Shown here piece after piece: positions 46,101 through 53,662 of a stretch of 64,000 bases of DNA. The DNA comes from Rothia nasimurium (lineage in GTDB: Bacteria; Actinomycetota; Actinomycetes; Actinomycetales; Micrococcaceae). The stretch's first letter is position 1, and every line of letters begins with the position of its first letter. Position numbers and translations under genes: made by a program. Where the stretch lies: NCBI RefSeq assembly GCF_928392795.1, contig NZ_CAKMTJ010000001.1, positions 186,001 through 250,000 on the forward strand, written 5' to 3'. Below the pieces are notes generated by a model that saw only the letters and a program-made list of their open reading frames with translations, searched no databases and was not told the DNA's origin.

Positions 46101-46787
46101 ATCGAGGACTGGCAGGAAGAAACCGACCTGCTCCTGAGCCTGCTGGCCGCACCCGCGGAAAACAGCTCCTTCGAGCTACCCGGCCATCTGTCAGCCTCCC
46201 TGCTCGTCAATCTGGTCAAAGACCCGCAGGCCGTCATCGACAACATGCGACGCCCCATGCCCCAAAAGCCGGGTATCGCGGCCCGCCAGGGAACCATCTT
46301 CCACAGCTGGGTTGAAGACCACTTTGGCACCAGCGGCATGCTCGATATGGACGAAGATTTCGATGACGACAGCACCGAAGAAGAGCTCAATATCCCTGCC
46401 CTACGGGAAAACTTCCTGGCCAGTGACTGGGCAGGGCGTGAGCCCTGGGCCCTGGAATACCCCCTTGAAACTCCTCTGGCTGGGATCACCGTACGCGGCC
46501 GTATCGACGCTATCTTTACTCGGGTAGACGGGGACGGCGCAACTATCTGGCAGCTGGTGGATTGGAAGACGGGGCGCCCCCCGCGTACCAAGAAGGAGCT
46601 CAAGGAGCGCTCAGTGCAGCTCTCCCTCTACCGCCTGGGCTTTGCTCGCTTGCAAGGGGTGCCCGAAGAAAATGTAGAAGCCCACTTCTTCTATGCCTCC
46701 ACCGGAGAGAGCATTGAAGTTACCAACTTCTCCACCCGGGCAGAGTTAGAGAAGGCCCTGGAACGGGCCGCCCAGTTAGCCGGCTAG
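43107..46787 (+). CDS. adnB: AdnB-type ATP-dependent helicase-nuclease subunit
   Basis: The 1226-residue partner of AdnA is a UvrD-like helicase with Walker A GAGSGKT (about 45-51), Walker B LLDEFQDTS (Asp286-Glu287), GDPKQSIYGFRGA and a late YVGYTRARSLLVLTTS. The C-terminal RecB nuclease has GRIDAIF (Asp1134), DWKTGR (Asp1152, Lys1154) and QLSLYR. In characterised AdnAB the B motor drives translocation and each subunit's nuclease cuts one strand. It ends 11 bp short of, and convergent with, the phosphotransferase gene's end region. Confidence 0.9.
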   Translation: MTEKKPAENLLTPEAIAKALGRPLPTAEQSAIISSPLVPRLVVAGAGSGKTATMVDRVVWLVANGFVRADQVLGVTFTRKAAGELRERMRSRLEELRRQGLVRENPDQGGEEITSDPTISTYHSYANTLVQQYGLRIGVEDDAQMLGGAQSWQLVAQIVEHYEGKLPEKDVAKSTMVESIIKLSSECAEHLVSPDAVIDWCTETLKQVEDLGKPTVKGATSEQRALVQGLQLRIFYAELVKRYSAIKEQMQVMDYGDLIAKAAQIARTVPQVAQTERERFRVVLLDEFQDTSHAQMQLFSDLFGATADAPAHPVMAVGDPKQSIYGFRGASDGQLFSFYDYFPADDRTASYLTVAWRNDTAILAAANRVAEPLSVSPDWVKRTHAIEVPPLVARPNPTEGRVLVGEYLTDLQEARALGQMIAEQRSTFAGRPLSDMPTMAVLCKKRAMMEPLQEAFDELGVPYQVVGLGGLLDTPEIVDLVAVLRVLSDPGRSDALMRILAGARWRLGVSDLLAFGEWAETLKRQRELEIRFGITAQAAALRAEQEVLDEVEALSEAAERGATNARELKDVGEQAPASAQDYRRLLQAAAPDVTDGASLIEALENLPQEGWESARTGRSISAEGLGRLRAVAGELAYLRQFTADDLTTLISEIERTLLLDIELAARPGAHATSARRHLDAFYDVAATYESTAPRVNALLLAAANGQPLEEGEDSVRFALSATGASASGVSGFLAWLDAAAQQEAGLEMAAEAPRHDAVQILTVHASKGLEWDQVYIPGMAAGDFPDAKDERWTKQSDTLPWPLRGDAAYLPGWRSDFDHLQDLGDFMAQLSEQAVEHRTLEERRLAYVGYTRARSLLVLTTSAWKGTTAKPRLMSDFVAELLDAPVELAEILSELDPEQVGTVNPQSATITTALWPFDPFDGPHQMTWTSLQELEAAGPAPSPNESKQGNLTGLSPRQVVERAAQNVLRGGLEADALAEALAALPDPTPEQAQETRDAIEDWQEETDLLLSLLAAPAENSSFELPGHLSASLLVNLVKDPQAVIDNMRRPMPQKPGIAARQGTIFHSWVEDHFGTSGMLDMDEDFDDDSTEEELNIPALRENFLASDWAGREPWALEYPLETPLAGITVRGRIDAIFTRVDGDGATIWQLVDWKTGRPPRTKKELKERSVQLSLYRLGFARLQGVPEENVEAHFFYASTGESIEVTNFSTRAELEKALERAAQLAG

Positions 46788-47726
46788 GGCTCCAACAGCT
46801 CGCAGCTCAGCTTCGAGGTGATCGAGCATAGAAACAGCCTCTGAAATCATGACCCGGTCTTCTAGCTCCACCCCGCGAATCAGCCACTGGGCCAGACCGA
46901 ACTCCGCATAGAGGTTAGCTCGAGCTTCGAGGTTCCGGTCGGGCTCCTGGGGCATCTCTTCACGGTAGGCCGCAAAGACCCTCTCCCTAAAGAGGGGGTC
47001 TTCGCAGGCGTACAGCCAGGCGAAGTCAGCAGCGGGATCACCGACGCAGACCTCTGACCAGCCGGTGATCTCAACGATTTTCTTCTGATTAAGCACCAGG
47101 TTGTCTTCGTTGAGGTCCCCATGAATGACGCGGGGGCGGAAGTCCCACATTACTGAATCGTTGAGCTGCTCTTCCCAGCGGGTGAGCAGTCCGGAGGGTA
47201 CCTTGCCGGTAGCTACAGCCAGGTCAAGCTCGGCAAGGCGGCGCTCGCGGACCTGCTGGCCGGTGTAGACCGGTAAGTCGGCGTCCTCAACGATGGTGTT
47301 GGGGAAAACGTGAATGGTAGCGATGTGGCGGGCAATCTCGTCCGCAATATTGGGCTGGCCCTCGCGGGTTCGGTGGGAGAGGTCCGCTAAATCGTCGATG
47401 TCGTAGTGGGAGCCGGGGTTGTGGGTGTAGATGAAGGCCTGCCGCCCGTCGAGGGGAACGGTACCCACGATGGTGGGTACGAGGAAGGGCAGGCGGGCTC
47501 GGAGCCCCGGCGTAAAGGACTGGAGGATGACGTGTTCCGCTTCGAGGCGCACGCTCGCTTCGGGGTGCTTGGGGGCGCGGACGCGCCAGCGCTTGTCGGC
47601 TGAGTCAATGATGATGGCTGAGTCGAAGTCGAGGGCGTCGTCGGCTGAGGGCAGGGCGGCTACGGGGTAGAGCCCGGGAACCCCAGCTGATACGATGGCG
47701 GCAAGTTGAAGCGGTGTTGAAGTCAC
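46776..47726 (-). CDS. Aminoglycoside/macrolide phosphotransferase-family protein
   Basis: The 316-residue kinase-like protein has the Brenner motif VIHGDLNEDNLVLN and a following GDPAADFAWL. Where related enzymes usually have Asp before Trp (IDW, Mg2+ ligand), this one reads ITGWSE. Either catalysis uses another residue, as in some Mph-like subgroups, or activity is reduced. Resistance function cannot be assumed; the gene sits in a conserved housekeeping neighbourhood (adnB, nudC). The start is GTG. TACCCT (47734-47739) lies 7 nt upstream, a leaderless arrangement. The 3' end overlaps adnB by 12 nt. Confidence 0.8.
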   Translation of the reverse strand: MTSTPLQLAAIVSAGVPGLYPVAALPSADDALDFDSAIIIDSADKRWRVRAPKHPEASVRLEAEHVILQSFTPGLRARLPFLVPTIVGTVPLDGRQAFIYTHNPGSHYDIDDLADLSHRTREGQPNIADEIARHIATIHVFPNTIVEDADLPVYTGQQVRERRLAELDLAVATGKVPSGLLTRWEEQLNDSVMWDFRPRVIHGDLNEDNLVLNQKKIVEITGWSEVCVGDPAADFAWLYACEDPLFRERVFAAYREEMPQEPDRNLEARANLYAEFGLAQWLIRGVELEDRVMISEAVSMLDHLEAELRAVGALAG

Positions 47727-47764
47727 ACTTTTAAGGGTACAAGAGAAGTTGGAACGAACCCGAT

Positions 47765-49015
47765 ATGAATGCTGAAAATATGACTAATCTGTCGGTAGCT
47801 GGTTCGCAGTACGGGACGGACGCTGCTCCGACCCCGGGTGGGCAGGGCTGGTTTTCGCCGTTGGGGCGATTGCCTCTGACTACCGACCGGGTGCGGACCA
47901 CCGGCGCGGTGCGAGAACACTCCGGTTTCTTTGGGCACCTGGGGCGGGCTCTAACAGAGTGGCCGCTACCGACCGATGCCCCGTCAAACGACCTTTACCC
48001 ATGGAAAGTTCGACCTGCCCTCATCGTTCTGGACGGGGGCAAGGTGCTCGTTGCAGAAACAGGTAACGGCCCCGAGCCACTAGACCTGGCCGGTGTCTTT
48101 GACCTGAACAGCGAAGCCTTGCTGAGCTACACTTCACTTGATCGCCACCAGCACCCTTCCCTGATTTTCGCTGGGAGCCGGGTGCTGGCGTCCGCCCCGG
48201 AGCAGGTGGGGGAGGGCTCCGCAGAGCCTCAAATGGAGCAGCCTGTGCTGGTACTCCTGGCCGACTTTGACCGCTACCTTAGCCTGGGTGATGCCCCGCT
48301 CAATCTTCAGGGATTTGAAAATCAGGAGCAGACCCTGGCCGAGGTGATAGCTGCCCGGTCTGGTGGTAGCTGGGTGAGCGTCCGCGACTATGCAGCCTTC
48401 GCCTATGAGGGCCAGGGAGCCGCCTTTGCCTGGGGCGAGGTGCTGGCGGCAGCGGCGTCCTTGAGCGCCTGGCATACATCCTCTGGTTTTGATGCGCGGA
48501 CGGGCGCCCCCACCTTTGCCATCCGCGGCGGCTGGGTGCGGGTCACGGACGAAGGGCGGGAGCTGTTCCCGCGCACCGACCCGGCCGTTATTACAGCTGT
48601 TACCGCTGAGTGTGAGGGGGAGAGCAAAATCCTGCTGGGCCAGGCCCGGGCCTGGGGCAAGGGACGTTTTTCTACCTTCGCCGGTTTTGTTGAGGGTGGG
48701 GAAGCCCTTGAAACTGCTGTGCTCCGAGAGGTCTACGAGGAGTGCGGTGGGCGGGTCACCTCGCTGAGGTATCTAGGGTCGCAGCCCTGGCCTTTCCCCA
48801 GGTCACTGATGTGCGGTTTTCTCGCTGAGATTTCTAATCCCCAGCACGTTGAAGCGGACGGCGCTGAAATTGAGGAAATTCGTTGGTTCAGCCGAGCCGA
48901 ACTACTTGAAGCCCACCGGTCAGGCGCTGTGCAGCTGCCCGGGCCGAGCTCTATTTCCCGCCGCCTGATTGAGTTCTGGCTGGGACAATCTTTAGAAGAT
49001 ACATTCAGTGCATAA
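47765..49015 (+). CDS. nudC: NudC-type NAD(H) pyrophosphatase without zinc ribbon
   Basis: The 416-residue Nudix protein has a full Nudix box (GFVEGGEALETAVLREVYEE then CGG) and the NudC signature SQPWPFPRS downstream. NudC enzymes split NADH and remove NAD caps from RNA 5' ends. The zinc ribbon expected before the box has lost its cysteines: the place of FCxxCGAPT reads FDARTGAPT, and the second pair before FPRTDPAVI is also absent. It is longer than E. coli NudC owing to an extended N-terminal domain. An in-frame ATG at 47780 is an alternative start. Position matches Rv3199c. Confidence 0.85.
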   Translation: MNAENMTNLSVAGSQYGTDAAPTPGGQGWFSPLGRLPLTTDRVRTTGAVREHSGFFGHLGRALTEWPLPTDAPSNDLYPWKVRPALIVLDGGKVLVAETGNGPEPLDLAGVFDLNSEALLSYTSLDRHQHPSLIFAGSRVLASAPEQVGEGSAEPQMEQPVLVLLADFDRYLSLGDAPLNLQGFENQEQTLAEVIAARSGGSWVSVRDYAAFAYEGQGAAFAWGEVLAAAASLSAWHTSSGFDARTGAPTFAIRGGWVRVTDEGRELFPRTDPAVITAVTAECEGESKILLGQARAWGKGRFSTFAGFVEGGEALETAVLREVYEECGGRVTSLRYLGSQPWPFPRSLMCGFLAEISNPQHVEADGAEIEEIRWFSRAELLEAHRSGAVQLPGPSSISRRLIEFWLGQSLEDTFSA

Positions 49016-49142
49016 AAATGTAGTGCTGGGGGCCGTTTAGGGGACGAATTGCGTGGTAATCTGTGAAATACCTGCACGTTACCAGTCACACATCTGGGTG
49101 TAGGTGCATATCATTCACTCGCACAGAAAGAGCAGAACACAC

Positions 49143-51035
49143 ATGTTCTCTGTAGCCTCGTCCTACCATGCCCTGAAAAGGGTAGCGGCAGCCACCCTAG
49201 CCGGTGGCTTGCTGGCATTGAGCGCCGCACCAGCTGCCAACGCAGCTGGATATACTGGCCCCTGGTTTGTCCCTGATAAGCCCTATGCAACCACAGCCCA
49301 GTGGGTGCCCGGTAATACCATTACCGTCGGTGAACTTGCAGATCCCGATGTCTTTCAGGAAAACGGTACCTATTATGCCTACGGCACCACAGCGGGTGGG
49401 CGCAATGTTCCTCTGATTACATCTACCGATCTGAAAAACTGGACGACTAATAAGCAGTACCGTCCTTATCCCTTTGTCCAAATGGATAACGGTAGTACAC
49501 AACTTATTCAGAACGGAGGAGACCCCTGGTATAACGATACACTCGCTGTTCCCGGCTCCTGGGCTAAGCGCCAGCCTGCATCGTATCAGTGCAACGCAAA
49601 TACCTCTGGCTGCTACGAAATCTGGGCTCCGTCGGTGGAGAAACTGTCCAACGGTAAGTACGTTATGGCCTATGTAGCCGTCAACCGCTACGACGGTAAC
49701 GCTATTGGTCAGCAGTGTATCGGCCTGGCAGTAAGCGATAAGCCCACCGGCCCCTTCATCGATACCTCATCACAGCCCGTACAGTGTGGGTCGGACCCCA
49801 AGGGTGCCCTTGACCCCGACCTCTTCCGCGACGCCAACGGCAAGCTCTACATGTACTGGAAGAACGAGGGCACTCCCACAACTCGTACTAATTTCTGGGT
49901 ACAGGAAGTCAGCGCTGATGGTAAGCGCCTGGTGACATCCGCGCAGAAGATGGGGCTTGAAACCCAGGCCCTTAAAACCACTACTGAGGCAACCAAGTGG
50001 CGCTGGTTCGAGACCTGGGAGATGCCGCTGATTGAGAACCCCTCTATGGTTAAGTATGGCGGTTCCTACTACATGTTCTACTCCGCCTCAGAATACTCCA
50101 CGAACAAGTACCGTACAGGCTACGCCAAGTGCTCAAGTCCTACCGGCCCCTGCACTCGTGTGCAGAACACCCCGATTATGTCAACGGATGCAAGCCAGAA
50201 CATGTTTGGCCCCGGCGGTGCGTCGGCCTTCGTGGATAAGAACGGAGCGCTCCGCGTAGCCTATGCTGCCTGGCTGAGCGTTAACGGGCAGGGCGCAGCT
50301 GACTATAACCATTGCCTTAATAGCACAAAAGTCTCTTACTTTGAGTATGCTTTATCAGACAAACGTTGTTCTATGTCTAACCAGCGTTTCTTCCACGTTG
50401 CCACCGTTGAACGCGATTCTAATGGCATGATGGCAGTGAGCCGCAAGTCTGAGTTTGTCCCCACCCTGGGGCGTGCTTCCACGCAGCTTTCCTTCAACGA
50501 TGTGAAGTCAACAGACATGTTTGCTACCGAAATTACCTGGTTGGCCCGTACCGGTATCACCACCGGCTGGTCGGATGGTACATACAAACCTGTTACCCCC
50601 ATTGAACGCGGAGCAATGGCAGCCTTTATGTACCGTCTTGCTGGATCCCCACAGTTCAATGCTCCTAGTACTCCTTCATTCTCTGACGTTCATCGCGATC
50701 ACCCCTTCTACAAGGAAATCGAGTGGATGAAGGCGGCTGGTATTACGCGGGGAAACCCTGATGGAACGTTTGATCCTCAGGGCAGAGTCAGCCGTGAGGC
50801 AATGGCAGCCTTCATTTACCGTGCATCCGGTCAGCCGGCGCACAGCGGTACTACCGGGTTCACAGATATGCACATGACCGGTTTTAAGAAAGAAATTTCC
50901 TGGTTCAAGACCCAGGGAATCGCAACCGGTTGGGAAGACGGATCTTTCCGTCCTCAAGATCCGGTGAACCGAGACGCCATGGCCGCTTTCATGTACCGTT
51001 TCACCCAGAAGGGACCCATGATTGGCTACCCCTAA
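49143..51035 (+). CDS. Secreted GH43-like glycosidase with three SLH domains
   Basis: The 630-residue protein has a signal peptide (HALKRVAAATLAGGLLALSAAPAANA) and a five-bladed GH43-type propeller. GELADPDVFQENGTYYAYG holds the putative catalytic base, LDPDLFRDANGKLYMYW the second acidic site and ENPSMVKYGGSYYMFYSASEY the putative acid Glu. Three S-layer-homology repeats follow (about 450-625), each with an F.D....F..EI.W....GI..G..DG.F.P....R..MAAF.YR pattern. It probably acts on arabinose- or xylose-containing glycans at the cell surface. A GTG at 49104 would add 13 residues. Confidence 0.85.
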   Translation: MFSVASSYHALKRVAAATLAGGLLALSAAPAANAAGYTGPWFVPDKPYATTAQWVPGNTITVGELADPDVFQENGTYYAYGTTAGGRNVPLITSTDLKNWTTNKQYRPYPFVQMDNGSTQLIQNGGDPWYNDTLAVPGSWAKRQPASYQCNANTSGCYEIWAPSVEKLSNGKYVMAYVAVNRYDGNAIGQQCIGLAVSDKPTGPFIDTSSQPVQCGSDPKGALDPDLFRDANGKLYMYWKNEGTPTTRTNFWVQEVSADGKRLVTSAQKMGLETQALKTTTEATKWRWFETWEMPLIENPSMVKYGGSYYMFYSASEYSTNKYRTGYAKCSSPTGPCTRVQNTPIMSTDASQNMFGPGGASAFVDKNGALRVAYAAWLSVNGQGAADYNHCLNSTKVSYFEYALSDKRCSMSNQRFFHVATVERDSNGMMAVSRKSEFVPTLGRASTQLSFNDVKSTDMFATEITWLARTGITTGWSDGTYKPVTPIERGAMAAFMYRLAGSPQFNAPSTPSFSDVHRDHPFYKEIEWMKAAGITRGNPDGTFDPQGRVSREAMAAFIYRASGQPAHSGTTGFTDMHMTGFKKEISWFKTQGIATGWEDGSFRPQDPVNRDAMAAFMYRFTQKGPMIGYP

Positions 51036-51061
51036 ATAACACAGCCACATTTAGGTACCTA

Positions 51062-51130
51062 AGGCTCCTCAACGAGCCGAAGATATGATCTCCCGGCACC
51101 CCGCCTCTAGCACTCAGAGGCGGGGTGCCG
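51062..51130 (+). terminator. Terminator after the GH43-SLH gene
   Basis: A small GGCTC/GAGCC hairpin (51063-51078) is followed by a perfect 15-bp stem, CGGCACCCCGCCTCT (51094-51108) with 51116-51130. There is no T-run. Confidence 0.7.
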
Positions 51131-51223
51131 CCGCCCTATCATCGTCTGGCGGCACCCGGTAGACTAGAAAGCTGGCGTGGCCGCTACCGGCCACAAGGAC
51201 TGCGAGGGTAGGGGAGAAGCACC

Positions 51224-53050
51224 ATGATTCACGATAAGCTCAGGGCCCAGCCCATTACCCTGTCTGCCCCCAACCCCGAGACTATCCTTGAGGGGCTTGA
51301 CCCCGAACAGCGTCGGGTGGCTACCGAATTGGCCGGGCCCATGTGCGTGATGGCGGGTGCCGGCACCGGCAAGACCCGGGCCATCACCCACCGCATCGCC
51401 TACGGTATCGCCATCGGTCGCTACAACCCGCGGGCCGTCCTGGCTCTCACCTTCACCAACCGGGCAGCCGAAGAAATGAAGGTGCGCCTGCGCCAGCTGG
51501 GTGCCGCTGGGGTCGTAGCCCGTACCTTCCACTCAGCTGCCCTCGCCCAGCTACGCTATTTCTGGCCCCAGGCCATCGGCGGGGCGCTACCCGAGATTAT
51601 CAAGAACAAGTCCCAGTTCATCATCGAGTCAGCCCGCCGCCTAGGGCTGGCTACCGACCGGGCCATCGTGCGCGACCTTGCCAGCGAAATCGAGTGGGCC
51701 AAGGTTTCCATGCTCACGGCCGACTCCCTCATGCCCCACCTGGCCCACCGGGAGCTGCCGGCAGATATCAGCCCCATCGACATGGTGCGCCTGCTGCGCA
51801 CCTACGAGGAGCTGAAGGACGAGCGTAACGTTATCGACTTTGAAGATATCCTGCTGCTGACCGTCGCCATCATCGAGGAAAACCCCGATATCGCCGCCCA
51901 GATTCACCAGCAGTACCGCCACTTCGTGGTGGATGAATACCAGGACGTCTCCCCCCTGCAGCAACGCCTACTGGATGCCTGGTTGGGGCGCCGCGATGAC
52001 CTGTGCGTGGTGGGCGATGCTTCCCAGACTATCTACTCTTTTGCCGGGGCAACCAGCCGCCACCTGCTCGAATTCCGCACCCGGTTCGAGGGCGCTACCG
52101 TGGTTAAGCTGGTGCGTGACTACCGTTCCACCCCGCAGGTGGTCGACCTGGCTAACCGCCTGTTAGCGGCCCGCCGTCAGATGCCCGACTCCACCCGCTA
52201 CTCCTGGGCCCCGCCCCTGCAGCTGGTCTCCCAGCGAGAGCCCGGGGCCAAACCCGAGTGGTTTGAGTACGCCGATGACGAGCAAGAAGCAATCGGTATC
52301 GCTGAAGACATCAAGGATCTCATCGACAAAGAGGGCGTTCCGGCTGCCGATATTGCCGTTCTCTACCGCACGAACTCCCAGTCCGCTGCCCTGGAACAGG
52401 CCCTCACAGACGCCGGAATCAACTACCAGCTTCGCGGCGCAGAACAGTTCTTTGACCGGCCCGAAGTTCGCGCCGCTATCAGCATGCTCCAAGGGGCAGC
52501 CAAGGGAGCTGAACCCACCGACAGCGTCACCCAGCTTGTGAGAGATAACCTCAAAAACCTGGGGTGGTCAGCCAAAGCCCCCCAGCGTTCCGGTCAAGAA
52601 CGAGCCCGCTGGGAGTCCCTCGAAACCCTGGTGTCCCTTGCCGACCGCCTAGCTGACGAGCGCAGGCAGGCGCGGGAGCGGGCGTCCGCTAACGGCGCCA
52701 CCGACCTACCCCCGGAGTTCACCCTCTACGAGCTGGTAGCCGTGCTCATCCAGCGCTCCCAGCACCGCGATGCCCCCTCCCTCAACGGCGTCACCCTCGC
52801 TTCCCTGCACGCTGCCAAGGGCCTGGAGTGGGAGGCAGTCTTCCTCTGCGGCCTCAACGAGGGCCTTATGCCCATTTCATTCGCCCAAACGAGCGACGAG
52901 GTCGACGAAGAACGCCGTCTCTTCTACGTCGGTATCACCCGCGCCCGCTCCTACCTGACCTTGAGCTGGTCGCGCTCGCGCACCCCCGGCGGACGGGCCG
53001 GGCGCAAGCGCTCCCGCTTTATCAACGACATCGCTCCCAAGGGGGTCTAA
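51224..53050 (+). CDS. uvrD2: UvrD2-type SF1 DNA helicase, short form
   Basis: The 608-residue helicase has Walker A GAGTGKT (about 45-51), TFTNRAAEEMK, Walker B VVDEYQDVSPLQ, GDASQTIYSFAGA, LHAAKGLEWEAVF and YVGITRARSYL. It is of the UvrD2 group by sequence and by position near nudC and the DUF2342 gene (Rv3198c). Mycobacterial UvrD2 carries a C-terminal HRDC domain and cysteine motif and is about 700 residues long. This protein ends at RKRSRFINDIAPKGV and lacks them. A TAGACT box lies upstream at about 51162-51167. Confidence 0.88.
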   Translation: MIHDKLRAQPITLSAPNPETILEGLDPEQRRVATELAGPMCVMAGAGTGKTRAITHRIAYGIAIGRYNPRAVLALTFTNRAAEEMKVRLRQLGAAGVVARTFHSAALAQLRYFWPQAIGGALPEIIKNKSQFIIESARRLGLATDRAIVRDLASEIEWAKVSMLTADSLMPHLAHRELPADISPIDMVRLLRTYEELKDERNVIDFEDILLLTVAIIEENPDIAAQIHQQYRHFVVDEYQDVSPLQQRLLDAWLGRRDDLCVVGDASQTIYSFAGATSRHLLEFRTRFEGATVVKLVRDYRSTPQVVDLANRLLAARRQMPDSTRYSWAPPLQLVSQREPGAKPEWFEYADDEQEAIGIAEDIKDLIDKEGVPAADIAVLYRTNSQSAALEQALTDAGINYQLRGAEQFFDRPEVRAAISMLQGAAKGAEPTDSVTQLVRDNLKNLGWSAKAPQRSGQERARWESLETLVSLADRLADERRQARERASANGATDLPPEFTLYELVAVLIQRSQHRDAPSLNGVTLASLHAAKGLEWEAVFLCGLNEGLMPISFAQTSDEVDEERRLFYVGITRARSYLTLSWSRSRTPGGRAGRKRSRFINDIAPKGV

Positions 53051-53619
53051 TGGCTACCTCGCGTGAGATTCTGCCCGCGACGGCGTCCCGTCCCGAGATT
53101 GAGGTGGTGCGCTCTACCCGCCGCACCCGCACGGTACAGCTAGCGCCGCATAAGGACGGACGCCTGCGCCTGATGGTCCCCGCCACCTCCACCGACGGGG
53201 AGATCGAGGACTACCTGCGCCGCATGCTACCTAAGGTAGAGGCCCGTCGGGCCCGCAAGGACGCCGGTGCCCAGCGGGGTGCCCGTGATGAGTTTTTGCG
53301 GGAGCGGGCAGACTATCTGCGTGCTACTTACCTGCCCGAAGCCCCAGAACCGGTGTCGATTCGCTGGGTGACCAACCAGAAACAGCGCTGGGCTTCTGCC
53401 ACGGCAGCCGAGCGCACTATCCGCATCTCGCATACACTTCAGGGCGCACCGGAGTACGCCCTGGATTCAGTGATTTTTCACGAGCTCTGCCACTTTCTAG
53501 AGCCCAATCATTCATCTGCTTTTAGAGCCCTTGAAGCCCGCTACCCCCACCTTGAGAAAGCTCGAGGTTTCTTGGAAGGCGTCAACTTTGGGCAGAAAAA
53601 ACAAGCAGAGGGTGCCTGA
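53050..53619 (+). CDS. YgjP-like (DUF45) metallohydrolase
   Basis: The 189-residue protein starts at the ATG overlapping the uvrD2 stop (TAATG). The family pattern is clear: SIRWVTNQKQRWASATAAERTIRISHTL followed by FHELCHFLEPNHSSAF. The zinc site is His144-Glu145-x2-His148, with His154 as the likely third ligand. Function in bacteria is unsettled; coupling to uvrD2 suggests a DNA-processing link but does not prove it. Confidence 0.85.
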   Translation: MATSREILPATASRPEIEVVRSTRRTRTVQLAPHKDGRLRLMVPATSTDGEIEDYLRRMLPKVEARRARKDAGAQRGARDEFLRERADYLRATYLPEAPEPVSIRWVTNQKQRWASATAAERTIRISHTLQGAPEYALDSVIFHELCHFLEPNHSSAFRALEARYPHLEKARGFLEGVNFGQKKQAEGA

Positions 53620-53662
53620 AAGAAGGGGGTCTAGGGAAGATGTTTCCCTAGACCCCTGTCGG

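Noticed and set aside
47381-47726. Phosphotransferase as an antibiotic-resistance gene
   Set aside because: The family resemblance alone does not show resistance; the gene lies in conserved housekeeping context and lacks a usual catalytic Asp.
52828-53049. Upstream extension of the metallohydrolase into uvrD2
   Set aside because: It is a shadow frame of uvrD2; the ATG overlapping the uvrD2 stop is the natural coupled start.
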